A stretch of 42,603 nt of DNA. It comes from a virus. The notes under the pieces were generated by a model. It worked only from the letters and a program-made list of their open reading frames with translations, did not search any database and was not told the origin of the DNA. Within the stretch, counting starts at the first letter, position 1; each line of letters starts with the position of its first letter. Position numbers and translations under genes: made by a program. The stretch is taken from IMG/VR virus record IMGVR_UViG_3300030106_001778, positions 1 through 42,603 of that record, one strand, 5' to 3'. Of this stretch, positions 12,718 through 19,969 are shown one piece after another.

Positions 12718-14358
12718 CTAAAAAGGACTTTTATTATATTCCGGTTTCGAACCTTCAACTTTTTCTTCTACATATGGTTTTATAGAAACCACAAAAATTT
12801 TTTTACCTCCTATTAATTTTCTTTTTTCTGATATGTAATTTGGAAGTCTAACTAAAAGTGCTGTAGTTTCTTCCTTAGAATGTTTCCAATTAGATCTAAC
12901 TAAATAATCGTCAAAGGATTTCATTCTAAAATAAGTTACCACAGGTTTGTTATCTTCATTTACTTCTGTATAAGAAACATTGTTTAAAACATCTTCTATC
13001 TTATTGCCCGTAGACATTTCTGTTACATAATCTTTTAGATGTTGTTCTAATAAATATGAAGGAGATAAAGAATAAATAGCTTTTATTAATGTTACCTTAC
13101 CATCAGCAGTCAAAGGAGTCACCACTAACTCCATCCACTTTGCTACAGTTAAACTTTTAGTAACAGGGAAAGAAACTCTTGCCTGCCCATAACACTGTTG
13201 AGAAAATTTTGAAGGCGTAAGCCATTCTTCTAAAGTAAGTTTTATTTCTTTACCCTCTACAGAAACATAATAAACAGCAGGAACTGTTTGAACTATTTTT
13301 AAATCTGAAATATGCGGTATGGTAAAATCCGAACCATCTGAAACACCAAACTTACATCCTGAACACTCTCTTGCCTTGCAATGTTCTTCTATAGGAGCAT
13401 CTTTACATTTATACTTGTATGTTTGTTTTGCTACAGACTTGATAAGATTATCCACTTCTTGATATGGAAGAGGAGGATTAAAATATTTATTGTTGTATTC
13501 CATCATTTTAGTTTGCCACATCCCCTCGTCGAATGCTTTTTTACAATACACGCCTACATTATATAAACCGTTGTTTCTGCTTCCTTGACTAAATCCTATC
13601 TTTGCTAAATGATTTAAACATGGCGGACCTTTAGGAAATGCCTCTTGCTTTTTAGCAATTGCATTTTTCTTTGCCTTCAAATCAGTGAACTCATCTGATG
13701 TTAAAGCTTTTGTGTCATAAAAAGTTTTTAAGTCAGAAGCATCTATGGCATTACCCTTATCATCATACGCATACCTTTGTGTATGCTCTGCATTTACATA
13801 TGGCATGTTTAAAAAACTACCAAAACCGTCTTCTCTTACACGATCTTGCTTAGGAAATATTTCTACATTTTTTGGTAAACCCAACTCTTTAGCTATTGAA
13901 CGTAATTTTTCTATCATAGCTGCGGCTGTGACCCATTCTTTTGTAAATAAAAAAACGTGTGCCCCACCGGACTTAGATCTAAATACAATCATTGGCACAT
14001 CTAGTTTTTGTATATCATCAATAACATTTTTATGGTTCAGGTCGTATTGATCTATATCTATACAACCCCACCTACAGTCAAGCGTGCCAGGTCTTATAGG
14101 TACTAAACCTAAACCACAAAAAGGTAATGTCTTATTGTATTTTCTACAATTGTCTGCTGTTTCTCCGGACACAGGTAATTCGTTTTTTAAATGTAGCTCC
14201 CAATGTTCTTCAGTAATCTTCTCAAACATAAACTCTACACTAACTTCTTCTTTACCATCTTCTCTTCTGATACCTTTGTTCACAGTTTGGCCGCGAACGT
14301 CAAGACGACTAGCAAACATATCCATAAATTCTGAAGCTAATTTTTTGTAATCAGTCAC
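12718..14358 (-). CDS. Archaeo-eukaryotic-type primase (primase-polymerase)
   Basis: A 546-aa protein. The catalytic core has D101-I-D103 (WGCIDIDQYDL), a second motif SGGAH (130-134) with H134, and a third region VEIFPKQD around 165-172, which together make the AEP fold seen in phage primases and TOTE-type primases. The middle part (residues 250-320) is helical (PriCT-like), followed by a Cys-rich cluster (CKDAPIEEHCKARECSGCKF) that may hold zinc or iron-sulfur. It should make primers or extend DNA at the fork. The start codon is GTG at 14356-14358, with GGGAAGG upstream. It heads the part of the replication operon that ends at the 250-bp gap. Confidence 0.85.
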   Translation of the reverse strand: MTDYKKLASEFMDMFASRLDVRGQTVNKGIRREDGKEEVSVEFMFEKITEEHWELHLKNELPVSGETADNCRKYNKTLPFCGLGLVPIRPGTLDCRWGCIDIDQYDLNHKNVIDDIQKLDVPMIVFRSKSGGAHVFLFTKEWVTAAAMIEKLRSIAKELGLPKNVEIFPKQDRVREDGFGSFLNMPYVNAEHTQRYAYDDKGNAIDASDLKTFYDTKALTSDEFTDLKAKKNAIAKKQEAFPKGPPCLNHLAKIGFSQGSRNNGLYNVGVYCKKAFDEGMWQTKMMEYNNKYFNPPLPYQEVDNLIKSVAKQTYKYKCKDAPIEEHCKARECSGCKFGVSDGSDFTIPHISDLKIVQTVPAVYYVSVEGKEIKLTLEEWLTPSKFSQQCYGQARVSFPVTKSLTVAKWMELVVTPLTADGKVTLIKAIYSLSPSYLLEQHLKDYVTEMSTGNKIEDVLNNVSYTEVNEDNKPVVTYFRMKSFDDYLVRSNWKHSKEETTALLVRLPNYISEKRKLIGGKKIFVVSIKPYVEEKVEGSKPEYNKSPF

Positions 14359-14395
14359 TTTTAGGCCTTCCCTTTGGCCTACCTCTGTTAGGCCT

Positions 14396-14409
14396 GTAAG
14401 TCGGCTTAC
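14396..14409. repeat. Small dyad and AGGCC repeats before primase
   Basis: The 71-base gap 14359-14429 holds a perfect GTAAG-N4-CTTAC dyad and three copies of GGCC within 14371-14394, two in the same TTAGGCCT context. It lies just upstream of the GTG of the primase, after the 65-aa gene. It may form leader structure controlling primase translation. The dyad is short (5 bp), so this is weak evidence. Confidence 0.3.
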
Positions 14410-14429
14410 ATAACTCAGTGCAATAAACT

Positions 14430-14627
14430 TTACTCTTTTGCCACTTTGTTATCTGAAACACCTGTTGGCATGTCGGACATACTTTGTTCATTTAATTTCT
14501 TTAACCTTTCTTCTTTTTGTTTCTTAGACTCCTTTGTACTTATATCCCACAACTCGTCTTGTTCTAACCAATACTCGTCAAACGTCAGAGACGCGTAAGG
14601 GGGGATATGCTTACGCGTCTCTCCCAT
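14430..14627 (-). CDS. Small acidic unknown protein (65 aa)
   Basis: The protein begins MGETRKHIPPYASLTFDEYW and continues with a charged helix (KESKKQKEERLKKLNEQ). No family is recognised. The ATG lies two bases after the stop of the SSB-like gene, without its own ribosome-binding site, so it depends on coupling. Its first 14 codons overlap a perfect 13-bp hairpin (14587-14622), which is unusual for a start region and raises the chance that translation is regulated or that the frame is not expressed. Confidence 0.5.
   Translation of the reverse strand: MGETRKHIPPYASLTFDEYWLEQDELWDISTKESKKQKEERLKKLNEQSMSDMPTGVSDNKVAKE
14587..14622. repeat. Perfect 13-bp inverted repeat AGAGACGCGTAAG
   Basis: Arms at 14587-14599 and 14610-14622 are fully complementary with a 10-base loop. 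On the minus strand it begins 7 bases after the SSB-like stop codon and covers the first codons of the next small gene. No T-run follows on either strand, so it is not a canonical intrinsic terminator. It probably folds in mRNA as a 3'-end stabiliser, processing site or translational switch; a protein-binding palindrome is also possible. Confidence 0.7.
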
Positions 14628-14629
14628 GA

Positions 14630-15388
14630 TTAAAACGGAACGTCTTCTTTCGAAGCCGCGGGCTCGTCTTTATCATGCTTTACTTCAACATTACGCATTG
14701 ATGAAGCAAATGCTTTTGCAGCCCCATACAGATTTTCATCTTGTACTGGACCAATCATAGCTACATTCCAACCAAACCAAGTTCCCTTTTCGTTTGATTG
14801 TTGTACTGTGCTAAGATTATACACGTGACTATAGGAAGCCGGTGTGAATAAACCATTCTTGCCTTTCAGCTTTAACGTATTCATCATCGAGTTCCAGGTT
14901 CTACTAACCTTCAACTGTGTAGCTTTCATAGTTATCAAAGCTTGTTGTAGGTCTTCTGTCATAACAAAGTATGACGCCGTGTTTTCAAGATAATTGCCGT
15001 TAGACAATCTATCTTTTCCTAGTCCGTCTCTAGTAGCTTCTTTTATGATGCCACTTTCTACGGAGTGGATAGCAACGGGAGCACCTGTGCCCTCGCCACG
15101 ATCCTGCCACTCAACATATTCCCGCTTGTAAAAGCATGGAACTACATTGATTCCCTTCTCGCCGTCATATGCCTGCTTAGTCACGGTATTGAATATCATA
15201 CCTGGCTCAGCACCTTCGACATACTTCGAATCCCGTTTGTTTGTCTCGGGTGACAATTGGCTAAGCACACGTAAGAATGGCATAGCAAAATCGTCTGTAC
15301 TCATTTGCTCCATTCCACCCATGCTGTCAGCTTCAAACATACCAGCCAAAGCTATGTTTGAATCTTTTTTCTTCGCTACTTGGTTCAT
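14630..15388 (-). CDS. Putative single-stranded DNA-binding protein
   Basis: A 252-aa protein. The core is beta-rich with conserved-looking blocks (FLRVLSQLSPETNK, NVVPCFYKREYVEW, SYFVMTEDLQQALITM, WFGWNVAMIG). The C-terminus is acidic and ends KEDVPF, like the partner-binding tip (DxPF) of SSB proteins. I know this type as a presumed ssDNA-binding protein in marine phages. It would protect ssDNA and recruit the helicase and polymerase. It has a strong AAGGAGG ribosome-binding site and lies directly upstream of the primase block. The family assignment is by pattern; no OB-fold proof can be given by eye. Confidence 0.65.
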   Translation of the reverse strand: MNQVAKKKDSNIALAGMFEADSMGGMEQMSTDDFAMPFLRVLSQLSPETNKRDSKYVEGAEPGMIFNTVTKQAYDGEKGINVVPCFYKREYVEWQDRGEGTGAPVAIHSVESGIIKEATRDGLGKDRLSNGNYLENTASYFVMTEDLQQALITMKATQLKVSRTWNSMMNTLKLKGKNGLFTPASYSHVYNLSTVQQSNEKGTWFGWNVAMIGPVQDENLYGAAKAFASSMRNVEVKHDKDEPAASKEDVPF

Positions 15389-15405
15389 GTTTCCTCCTTA
15401 TTGTT

Positions 15406-15960
15406 TCACGATTTCCGGCCTATTTTTGTTTGATCTTTAATAAAAATATTAAAGAACTGCGAGGGCATGTCGAGGCCGGCCTCAACACGCTCTCTATAGA
15501 GCGCTTTCAAAGTCATAGGTTCTACCTTTGACCTCTGCGAAGGTTCATAACCTTCTCGCGCTGCAAGGTCAAGCAACTGCTCAGCCTTGTTATCTTCGCC
15601 TCTACCAAACTGTACAGAAACCTCATTCTTAATGATGTCCCCCAGTTGGTTTTCTCGAAGCCAGTTGTAAGCTGATTCCATCTCATCTTTTTTAATGGTG
15701 CAGTTATATGACTTTCTTACGTCAACAGAACTGCCATCAGCTAATTTCAAAGATGATATACCCTGCTCTGCCAGCATATTAGGTATTATCTCTGAACTAA
15801 TCTTGTCTGCTTTTTCTCTCTTCTTTTTTATCTGCTCTTCTAATTCTGCAATCTCTTCTTCGTATGTCTGTAGTTCCCTGCAATAACTTGCAAGAGTATC
15901 TACATCTGCTTTTTCTATGACCTGTTGCTGGTCCTTTTCTAATTCCTCAATATTAATCAT
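15406..15960 (-). CDS. Unknown coiled-coil protein of the replication operon
   Basis: A 184-aa protein. Residues 1-60 form a Glu/Lys-rich coiled coil (QTYEEEIAELEEQIKKKREK). The C-terminal part has KVEPMTLKALYRERVEAGLD followed by MPSQFFNIFI, a conserved end I have seen in phage replication-region proteins without a named function. Size and coiled coil recall Gam-type nuclease inhibitors, but I cannot support that call. It starts with a 4-bp overlap with the upstream gene and ends 17 bases before the SSB-like gene. Confidence 0.65.
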   Translation of the reverse strand: MINIEELEKDQQQVIEKADVDTLASYCRELQTYEEEIAELEEQIKKKREKADKISSEIIPNMLAEQGISSLKLADGSSVDVRKSYNCTIKKDEMESAYNWLRENQLGDIIKNEVSVQFGRGEDNKAEQLLDLAAREGYEPSQRSKVEPMTLKALYRERVEAGLDMPSQFFNIFIKDQTKIGRKS

Positions 15961-16364
15961 TCTTCTTCTCCTTTCTCAAATAGGTTGAACGACAAAGGAT
16001 AGTATCTAGTTTCTTGCCTATCCCATTTTAACAAATTAAATTTCCCCTGTGTTATATCACTAACTATAGCTGTAGACAATCCTATGATTGCAGGATCACC
16101 TGAGCAAAGTATATAGTCAGTTTCTCTAAAGTCTCTTAAATTTTTTCTCATTTTGTGGATAAAAGGTGCTGGACTAAACAACATCTGTGAATTTTCCGGT
16201 AAACAAATTACAAGATACCCGTAGTCAGACGCTGTTAAAATATTTATATTTCTTGGCGGATGCTGTAAAACATAGACAAAACTTTCGTTAGGATTTGCCT
16301 TGTTAAATTCTAAAAATTCTGCCAATTGTTTTGGCCTATATAGCTCAAATAATTTATTTCTCAT
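15957..16364 (-). CDS. Unknown protein, first gene of replication operon
   Basis: A 135-aa soluble protein. It contains YILCSGDPAIIGLSTAIVSD and then GKFNLLKWDRQE, a block I recall from marine phage early regions, but without known function. There is no enzyme motif that I can name. It is the first gene leftward from the palindromic divergent promoter; the ATG lies about 18 bases from the predicted start point, with an AGAAAG leader also found in front of the SNF2 gene. An early role in DNA metabolism or takeover is likely from position only. Confidence 0.68.
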   Translation of the reverse strand: MRNKLFELYRPKQLAEFLEFNKANPNESFVYVLQHPPRNINILTASDYGYLVICLPENSQMLFSPAPFIHKMRKNLRDFRETDYILCSGDPAIIGLSTAIVSDITQGKFNLLKWDRQETRYYPLSFNLFEKGEEE

Positions 16365-16369
16365 TTCAT

Positions 16370-16426
16370 ACTTTCTATGTTGACAAACAACATAGTCATC
16401 CTTATATAATTGTCAAGTTAGAAAGT
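16370..16426. promoter_or_regulatory. Near-palindromic divergent promoter region
   Basis: The arms ACTTTCTATGTTGACAA (16370-16386) and TTGTCAAGTTAGAAAGT (16410-16426) are inverted copies matching at 15 of 17 positions, 23 bp apart. The right-facing promoter is TTGACA (16380-16385), 17 bp, TATATA (16403-16408). The left-facing one is TTGACA (16411-16416), 16 bp, TATGTT (16389-16394). The two promoters overlap, so their use may be mutually exclusive. An inner dyad CTATGTTG-N5-CAACATAG (16375-16395) covers the right-facing -35 and the left-facing -10, making it a good repressor site. Both leaders share AGAAAGT. Confidence 0.75.
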
Positions 16427-16436
16427 AAAATAAATT

Positions 16437-17882
16437 ATGATAAAAGATTATAGGTTTAAAACTAAGCCTTATGAGCACCAGCTCCAGGCATTAGAAAAAT
16501 CATGGGCCCAAGATACCTACGCATTATTTATGGAAATGGGTACAGGTAAATCCAAGGTCCTCGTTGATAATATAGCTATGTTATATGACAGAGGCGCGGT
16601 CCGCGGTGCACTAATCATTGCCCCCAAAGGTGTGTACAAGAACTGGAATGACATCGAGTTTCCCACACATATGCCAGAGCATGTAGAATATACAAAAGTT
16701 TTATGGGAACCAAACATCACGAAGAAAAAACAACACGAGCTCGATACATTATTTGTAGACGACGATAAACTTAAAGTATTGATAATGAACGTAGAAGCAT
16801 TTTCTACATCAAAAGGGCTGGACTTTGCTCATTCTTTCCTTAACATATTTGTTGGTAGAGCTTTGATAGGGATTGATGAATCTACAACGATCAAGAATCC
16901 GACAGCAAAGCGAACAAAAAATATATTAAAAATAGCGGATCTAGCGAAGTACCGTAGAATCTTGACAGGCTCACCAGTTACTAAATCACCACTTGACTTG
17001 TATAGTCAGTGTGAATTCTTAGACCCTTATCATCTGGGTCATCAGTCTTATTATAGTTTCCGTGCACGTTATGCAAATATGATAGACAGAAATTTCGGTG
17101 GCCGACGTGTACAGATTGTAGGTAGTTATCGTAGGTTACCAGAACTTACAGAGAAATTAGAAAAATTTTCTTACCGTGTACTAAAAGAAGATTGCTTAGA
17201 CTTGCCACCAAAAGTATTTACAAAAAGAATTATAGAACTAACAGACGAACAGAAAAAAGTTTACGCACAGATGAAACGTGAAGCTGTAGCAGAACTAGAA
17301 GGCAAAGTTATGTCTACTATGAATGTCATGACACAGCTTATGAGATTGCATCAAGTAACTTGTGGCCATTTTAAGGCAGACGACGAAACAATTACTGAGA
17401 TCAAAAACAACAGAATTGATTCGTTATTAGAATTATTAGAAGAGACAGAGGGCAAGGTCATTATCTGGGCAAATTACAGAGCTGACATAAAAAATATAGT
17501 CACTGCTCTGAAAAAAGCTTACGGAGAGGCCTCTACAGTCGAATATCACGGTGGGGTGGACCCTACCCTCCGCCAGGACAACATTGCTCAGTTTCAGCAA
17601 AAAAACAGCCCTACACGCTATTTTGTAGGAAACGCACAAACTGGAGGGTATGGAATTACCCTGACTGCTGCTAACACGGTAGTATACTACTCTAACAGTT
17701 ATGACCTAGAAAAAAGACTACAGTCAGAGGACAGAGCGCACCGTATCGGCCAGACTGGCAGTGTTACCTATGTTGACTTGATGGCAGAAAATACGATAGA
17801 TGAACGTATCGTTAAAGCATTACGGAAGAAGATAAACTTAGCAAATGAAATTATGGGGGAAGATATTAGTGAATGGATTTAA
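16437..17882 (+). CDS. SNF2-type DNA helicase/translocase
   Basis: The only plus-strand gene, 481 aa. It starts with the Q-like region YRFKTKPYEHQLQALEKSW; Walker A MGTGKSK is at 34-40. Motif II is D147-E-S-T (IGIDESTTIKN) instead of DEAH, as in many phage SNF2-like proteins. Then come TGSPVTKSPLDLYSQ (motif III), VIIWANYRAD (IV), GNAQTGGYGITLTAA (V) and LQSEDRAHRIGQTG (VI). It lacks extra domains and nuclease. It should use ATP to move on dsDNA, at forks, in recombination, or in removing bound proteins. It is driven by the divergent promoter and meets the endolysin gene tail to tail with a 4-bp overlap and no terminator between. Confidence 0.92.
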   Translation: MIKDYRFKTKPYEHQLQALEKSWAQDTYALFMEMGTGKSKVLVDNIAMLYDRGAVRGALIIAPKGVYKNWNDIEFPTHMPEHVEYTKVLWEPNITKKKQHELDTLFVDDDKLKVLIMNVEAFSTSKGLDFAHSFLNIFVGRALIGIDESTTIKNPTAKRTKNILKIADLAKYRRILTGSPVTKSPLDLYSQCEFLDPYHLGHQSYYSFRARYANMIDRNFGGRRVQIVGSYRRLPELTEKLEKFSYRVLKEDCLDLPPKVFTKRIIELTDEQKKVYAQMKREAVAELEGKVMSTMNVMTQLMRLHQVTCGHFKADDETITEIKNNRIDSLLELLEETEGKVIIWANYRADIKNIVTALKKAYGEASTVEYHGGVDPTLRQDNIAQFQQKNSPTRYFVGNAQTGGYGITLTAANTVVYYSNSYDLEKRLQSEDRAHRIGQTGSVTYVDLMAENTIDERIVKALRKKINLANEIMGEDISEWI

Positions 17883-18343
17883 GAAAGAAGTATCTGTTCG
17901 TATTTCGTCCGTCCTCCTACTTTGCTTGCTCTTAACACCTGTTTTCTTGGCTCTCCCTTCACCGCTGAACAGTGCACCCATCCAGAATTTGGATCTCCTT
18001 CATCATAAAATTCCAGAATTAACTGGTCAAATGTTGTATTTTTACTGATCCAAGTCGCAAGTTCTTTATTATCCACTCCTCCTATTTCAAAGTCTGCTGC
18101 CTCACCCCTGGCATGCTGTGACTTAGTCGAAGATCCGATAGCTTCGCACAGCGCTGGGCTACGATAGCCTGAAGATATCATGACCGCTTTACCAAAGTGA
18201 TCTCTCACTGGTTGCAGGACGGACTCCGCTAGGTGAATAAGGTTTTCTATTTCCGCGGTCCCCGGTTCGTTGTTAATGCCTTTGCGTACCGCGGTCTGTG
18301 ACTTAGTCAATTCTTTTAATGAAAAGTTTTCTGATAGTTTCAT
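17879..18343 (-). CDS. Endolysin, M15-type peptidase
   Basis: A 154-aa protein of the Peptidase_M15_3 type. SSGYRSP (57-63), then SQHARGEAADF with H77 and D84, and GWVHCS with H124 give the three zinc ligands of D-Ala-D-Ala/L-Ala-D-Glu peptidases. It should cut peptidoglycan peptides at the end of infection. There is no signal peptide, so it needs a holin; the XhlA-like protein 1.4 kb upstream is a good candidate. The N-terminal part (FSLKELTKSQTA) is typical of this family. Its 3' end overlaps the SNF2 gene by 4 bp on the opposite strand. Confidence 0.9.
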   Translation of the reverse strand: MKLSENFSLKELTKSQTAVRKGINNEPGTAEIENLIHLAESVLQPVRDHFGKAVMISSGYRSPALCEAIGSSTKSQHARGEAADFEIGGVDNKELATWISKNTTFDQLILEFYDEGDPNSGWVHCSAVKGEPRKQVLRASKVGGRTKYEQILLS

Positions 18344-18963
18344 ACTCTGCCCCCTTGTTTCAATTTACTTATATCTCCAAAAAATAATTTTCTCAATATT
18401 TCTCTTTGTTTAGGATCTTTTATTTTTCTTAATAAGTCTCTTAGTCCATAAAACTTTTTATATTCTGGCAGGGAGTCAGGTATTCTAGAACCTGCACTCT
18501 TAGCAAACTTATACATAGGAGATGTGTACATCATTGCTGATTTTATATTCTCCATAATACTCCTACCTCTATCTACAGGGAACCGAGCTCTACCTGGATC
18601 TAACTTCATCATCTGAGGGTAGTCTTTAAATCTAAAAAAAGCAGCTCCGTAAGGATCATCTGTACCTATTTCTCTAAGAGTCGGGGTTATTTTTTTTGAT
18701 CTAATAATAGGAACACCAGAATCCATTGCTCCTTGTGCGTATGTGCTGGCTGTACCACGATCTCTTGTAACATCTCTACCCTGTATTCCAGGGCCAAACA
18801 TTTTTTTACCACCGACTCTAGCTTGCATTCCTGCTATGCCAGCAGAATAAGGTAAAGTTTCTCCTCGCATGTATAGCTCTTTGATCTTAGATGGTTTTAT
18901 TTTTTTTAAAGGAGTTTTGCCAGCGGCTGCTAGTATACCTCTTATTGCTAAAGGAAGGACCAT
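18340..18963 (-). CDS. Unknown basic protein with C-terminal GGRV
   Basis: A 207-aa, Lys/Arg/Met-rich protein. The N-terminus is hydrophobic for 15 residues (MVLPLAIRGILAAAGKTP). The middle has Gly-rich and Arg-Asp segments (GIQGRDVTRDRGTASTYAQG). The end is KLKQGGRV, sharing GGRV with other virion-type proteins here. No family is recognised. Position between the ejection proteins and endolysin suggests a minor virion component. It overlaps the endolysin by 4 bp. Confidence 0.6.
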   Translation of the reverse strand: MVLPLAIRGILAAAGKTPLKKIKPSKIKELYMRGETLPYSAGIAGMQARVGGKKMFGPGIQGRDVTRDRGTASTYAQGAMDSGVPIIRSKKITPTLREIGTDDPYGAAFFRFKDYPQMMKLDPGRARFPVDRGRSIMENIKSAMMYTSPMYKFAKSAGSRIPDSLPEYKKFYGLRDLLRKIKDPKQREILRKLFFGDISKLKQGGRV

Positions 18964-18967
18964 AACA

Positions 18968-19708
18968 CTATGCTACATCCTTTGCTGCGTCTGTTGCCAT
19001 GATGCCTGAAGCATCCCCTAAATTAATTCTAACATCTGAACCTTCTCCTGGCGCAGAACCAAAATAAGAACCAGCTGTTCTTAGTGCATTATACATTCCT
19101 TTTTCCTTAGCTCTATTAAATAAATCTTTAGCTATGTCCATAGCACTAGCATCAGCAATAGGAGCATACTCACTACCACTTAAAGGATCATTTACGTTAA
19201 AATCATACTTGTCAGTTAAAATTAAATTTCCATCTTCATCAACCTCAAAGTTACCTCTACCTACTAAAGTTTTAAGATTGTATCTTGGGTCTGTAATATT
19301 TTCCATAAAAGGCCTGTAGAAGGAATCAATACCATAATCATCATAGTCTATATAATCTCTTCCCTCTGCTGCAGCGTTAGATATTATTTCTCTAAAAAGT
19401 TCTTGATCTGAAGCTGATAAATCTTTTTCTGTAAAATCTTCTTTACCTCCTGTTATATCATAAACAAACTGTCTCATGTTTGGAGGGATTAAATTTTTAG
19501 CTTTGTCTAATAATGATTGTTCTTCTTTAGTTTCTTTTTTCGTTTTTCTTTTTTCTTTTCTGTCTTTTGTAGGTGTTTTCTTTTCTACATTATTCTTTGT
19601 AGCTTTATCATCAGCTCGATTAGTAGAATACTTTTTACCTTTGTAGGTAAACGTTCCACCTGGTCCTTGTTCTTTTCTGGCTTTAGCAAATGCTTCTGCA
19701 AACGTCAT
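18968..19708 (-). CDS. Unknown protein with MTFAEAF start module
   Basis: The start used is ATG at 19706-19708 (ATGA overlap with the holin stop), giving 246 aa; a TTG at 19777 would add 23 residues with no support. The N-terminus MTFAEAFAKARKEQGPGGTF and TYKGKKYSTN is a module I have seen in several marine phage proteins of the same region. It is followed by a Lys/Glu-rich linker (about 35-65) and an acidic C-terminal part rich in Asp (DYDDYGIDSFYRPF). Function unknown; probably virion-linked or lysis-linked by location. Confidence 0.62.
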   Translation of the reverse strand: MTFAEAFAKARKEQGPGGTFTYKGKKYSTNRADDKATKNNVEKKTPTKDRKEKRKTKKETKEEQSLLDKAKNLIPPNMRQFVYDITGGKEDFTEKDLSASDQELFREIISNAAAEGRDYIDYDDYGIDSFYRPFMENITDPRYNLKTLVGRGNFEVDEDGNLILTDKYDFNVNDPLSGSEYAPIADASAMDIAKDLFNRAKEKGMYNALRTAGSYFGSAPGEGSDVRINLGDASGIMATDAAKDVA

Positions 19709-19968
19709 CCTAACATCCCCAATAAAGTTTCTATTACAATTAAACCAACGGCACCCACCGTGGTAAGAACTACCCAATAGATTTTGTCTATCTTGCCCCC
19801 CAAAGCTTCTACGTCTAAGTGTACGTGTGAAATTTTTTCATCTAGATGTTTAAGGTGGTTTGTCTTAATCACTTCTATTTCACGCTCCACACCTTTTACA
19901 TGTCCATACAAAGAGATAATGTGTTCTCTGTCGCCTTCTGGTGTTATGCCTTTAACTGTATCGTTCAT
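19705..19968 (-). CDS. XhlA-like holin
   Basis: With ATG at 19966-19968 the protein has 87 aa. Residues 10-60 form an amphipathic coiled coil (YGHVKGVEREIEVIKTNHLK) and the C-terminus is one transmembrane segment (IYWVVLTTVGAVGLIVIETL). This coiled coil plus C-terminal membrane helix matches haemolysin XhlA-type holins. It would make or regulate membrane holes so that the M15 endolysin can reach the wall. A longer reading from a TTG at 20001 overlaps the preceding gene by 32 bp and is less likely. It starts one base after the stop of the 1794-aa gene. Confidence 0.7.
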   Translation of the reverse strand: MNDTVKGITPEGDREHIISLYGHVKGVEREIEVIKTNHLKHLDEKISHVHLDVEALGGKIDKIYWVVLTTVGAVGLIVIETLLGMLG

Positions 19969-19969
19969 A

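Noticed and set aside
19709-19777. N-terminal extension of the 246-aa gene from a TTG
   Set aside because: The TTG has no ribosome-binding site, the extension covers the holin gene, and the MTFAEAF module starts exactly at the internal ATG.
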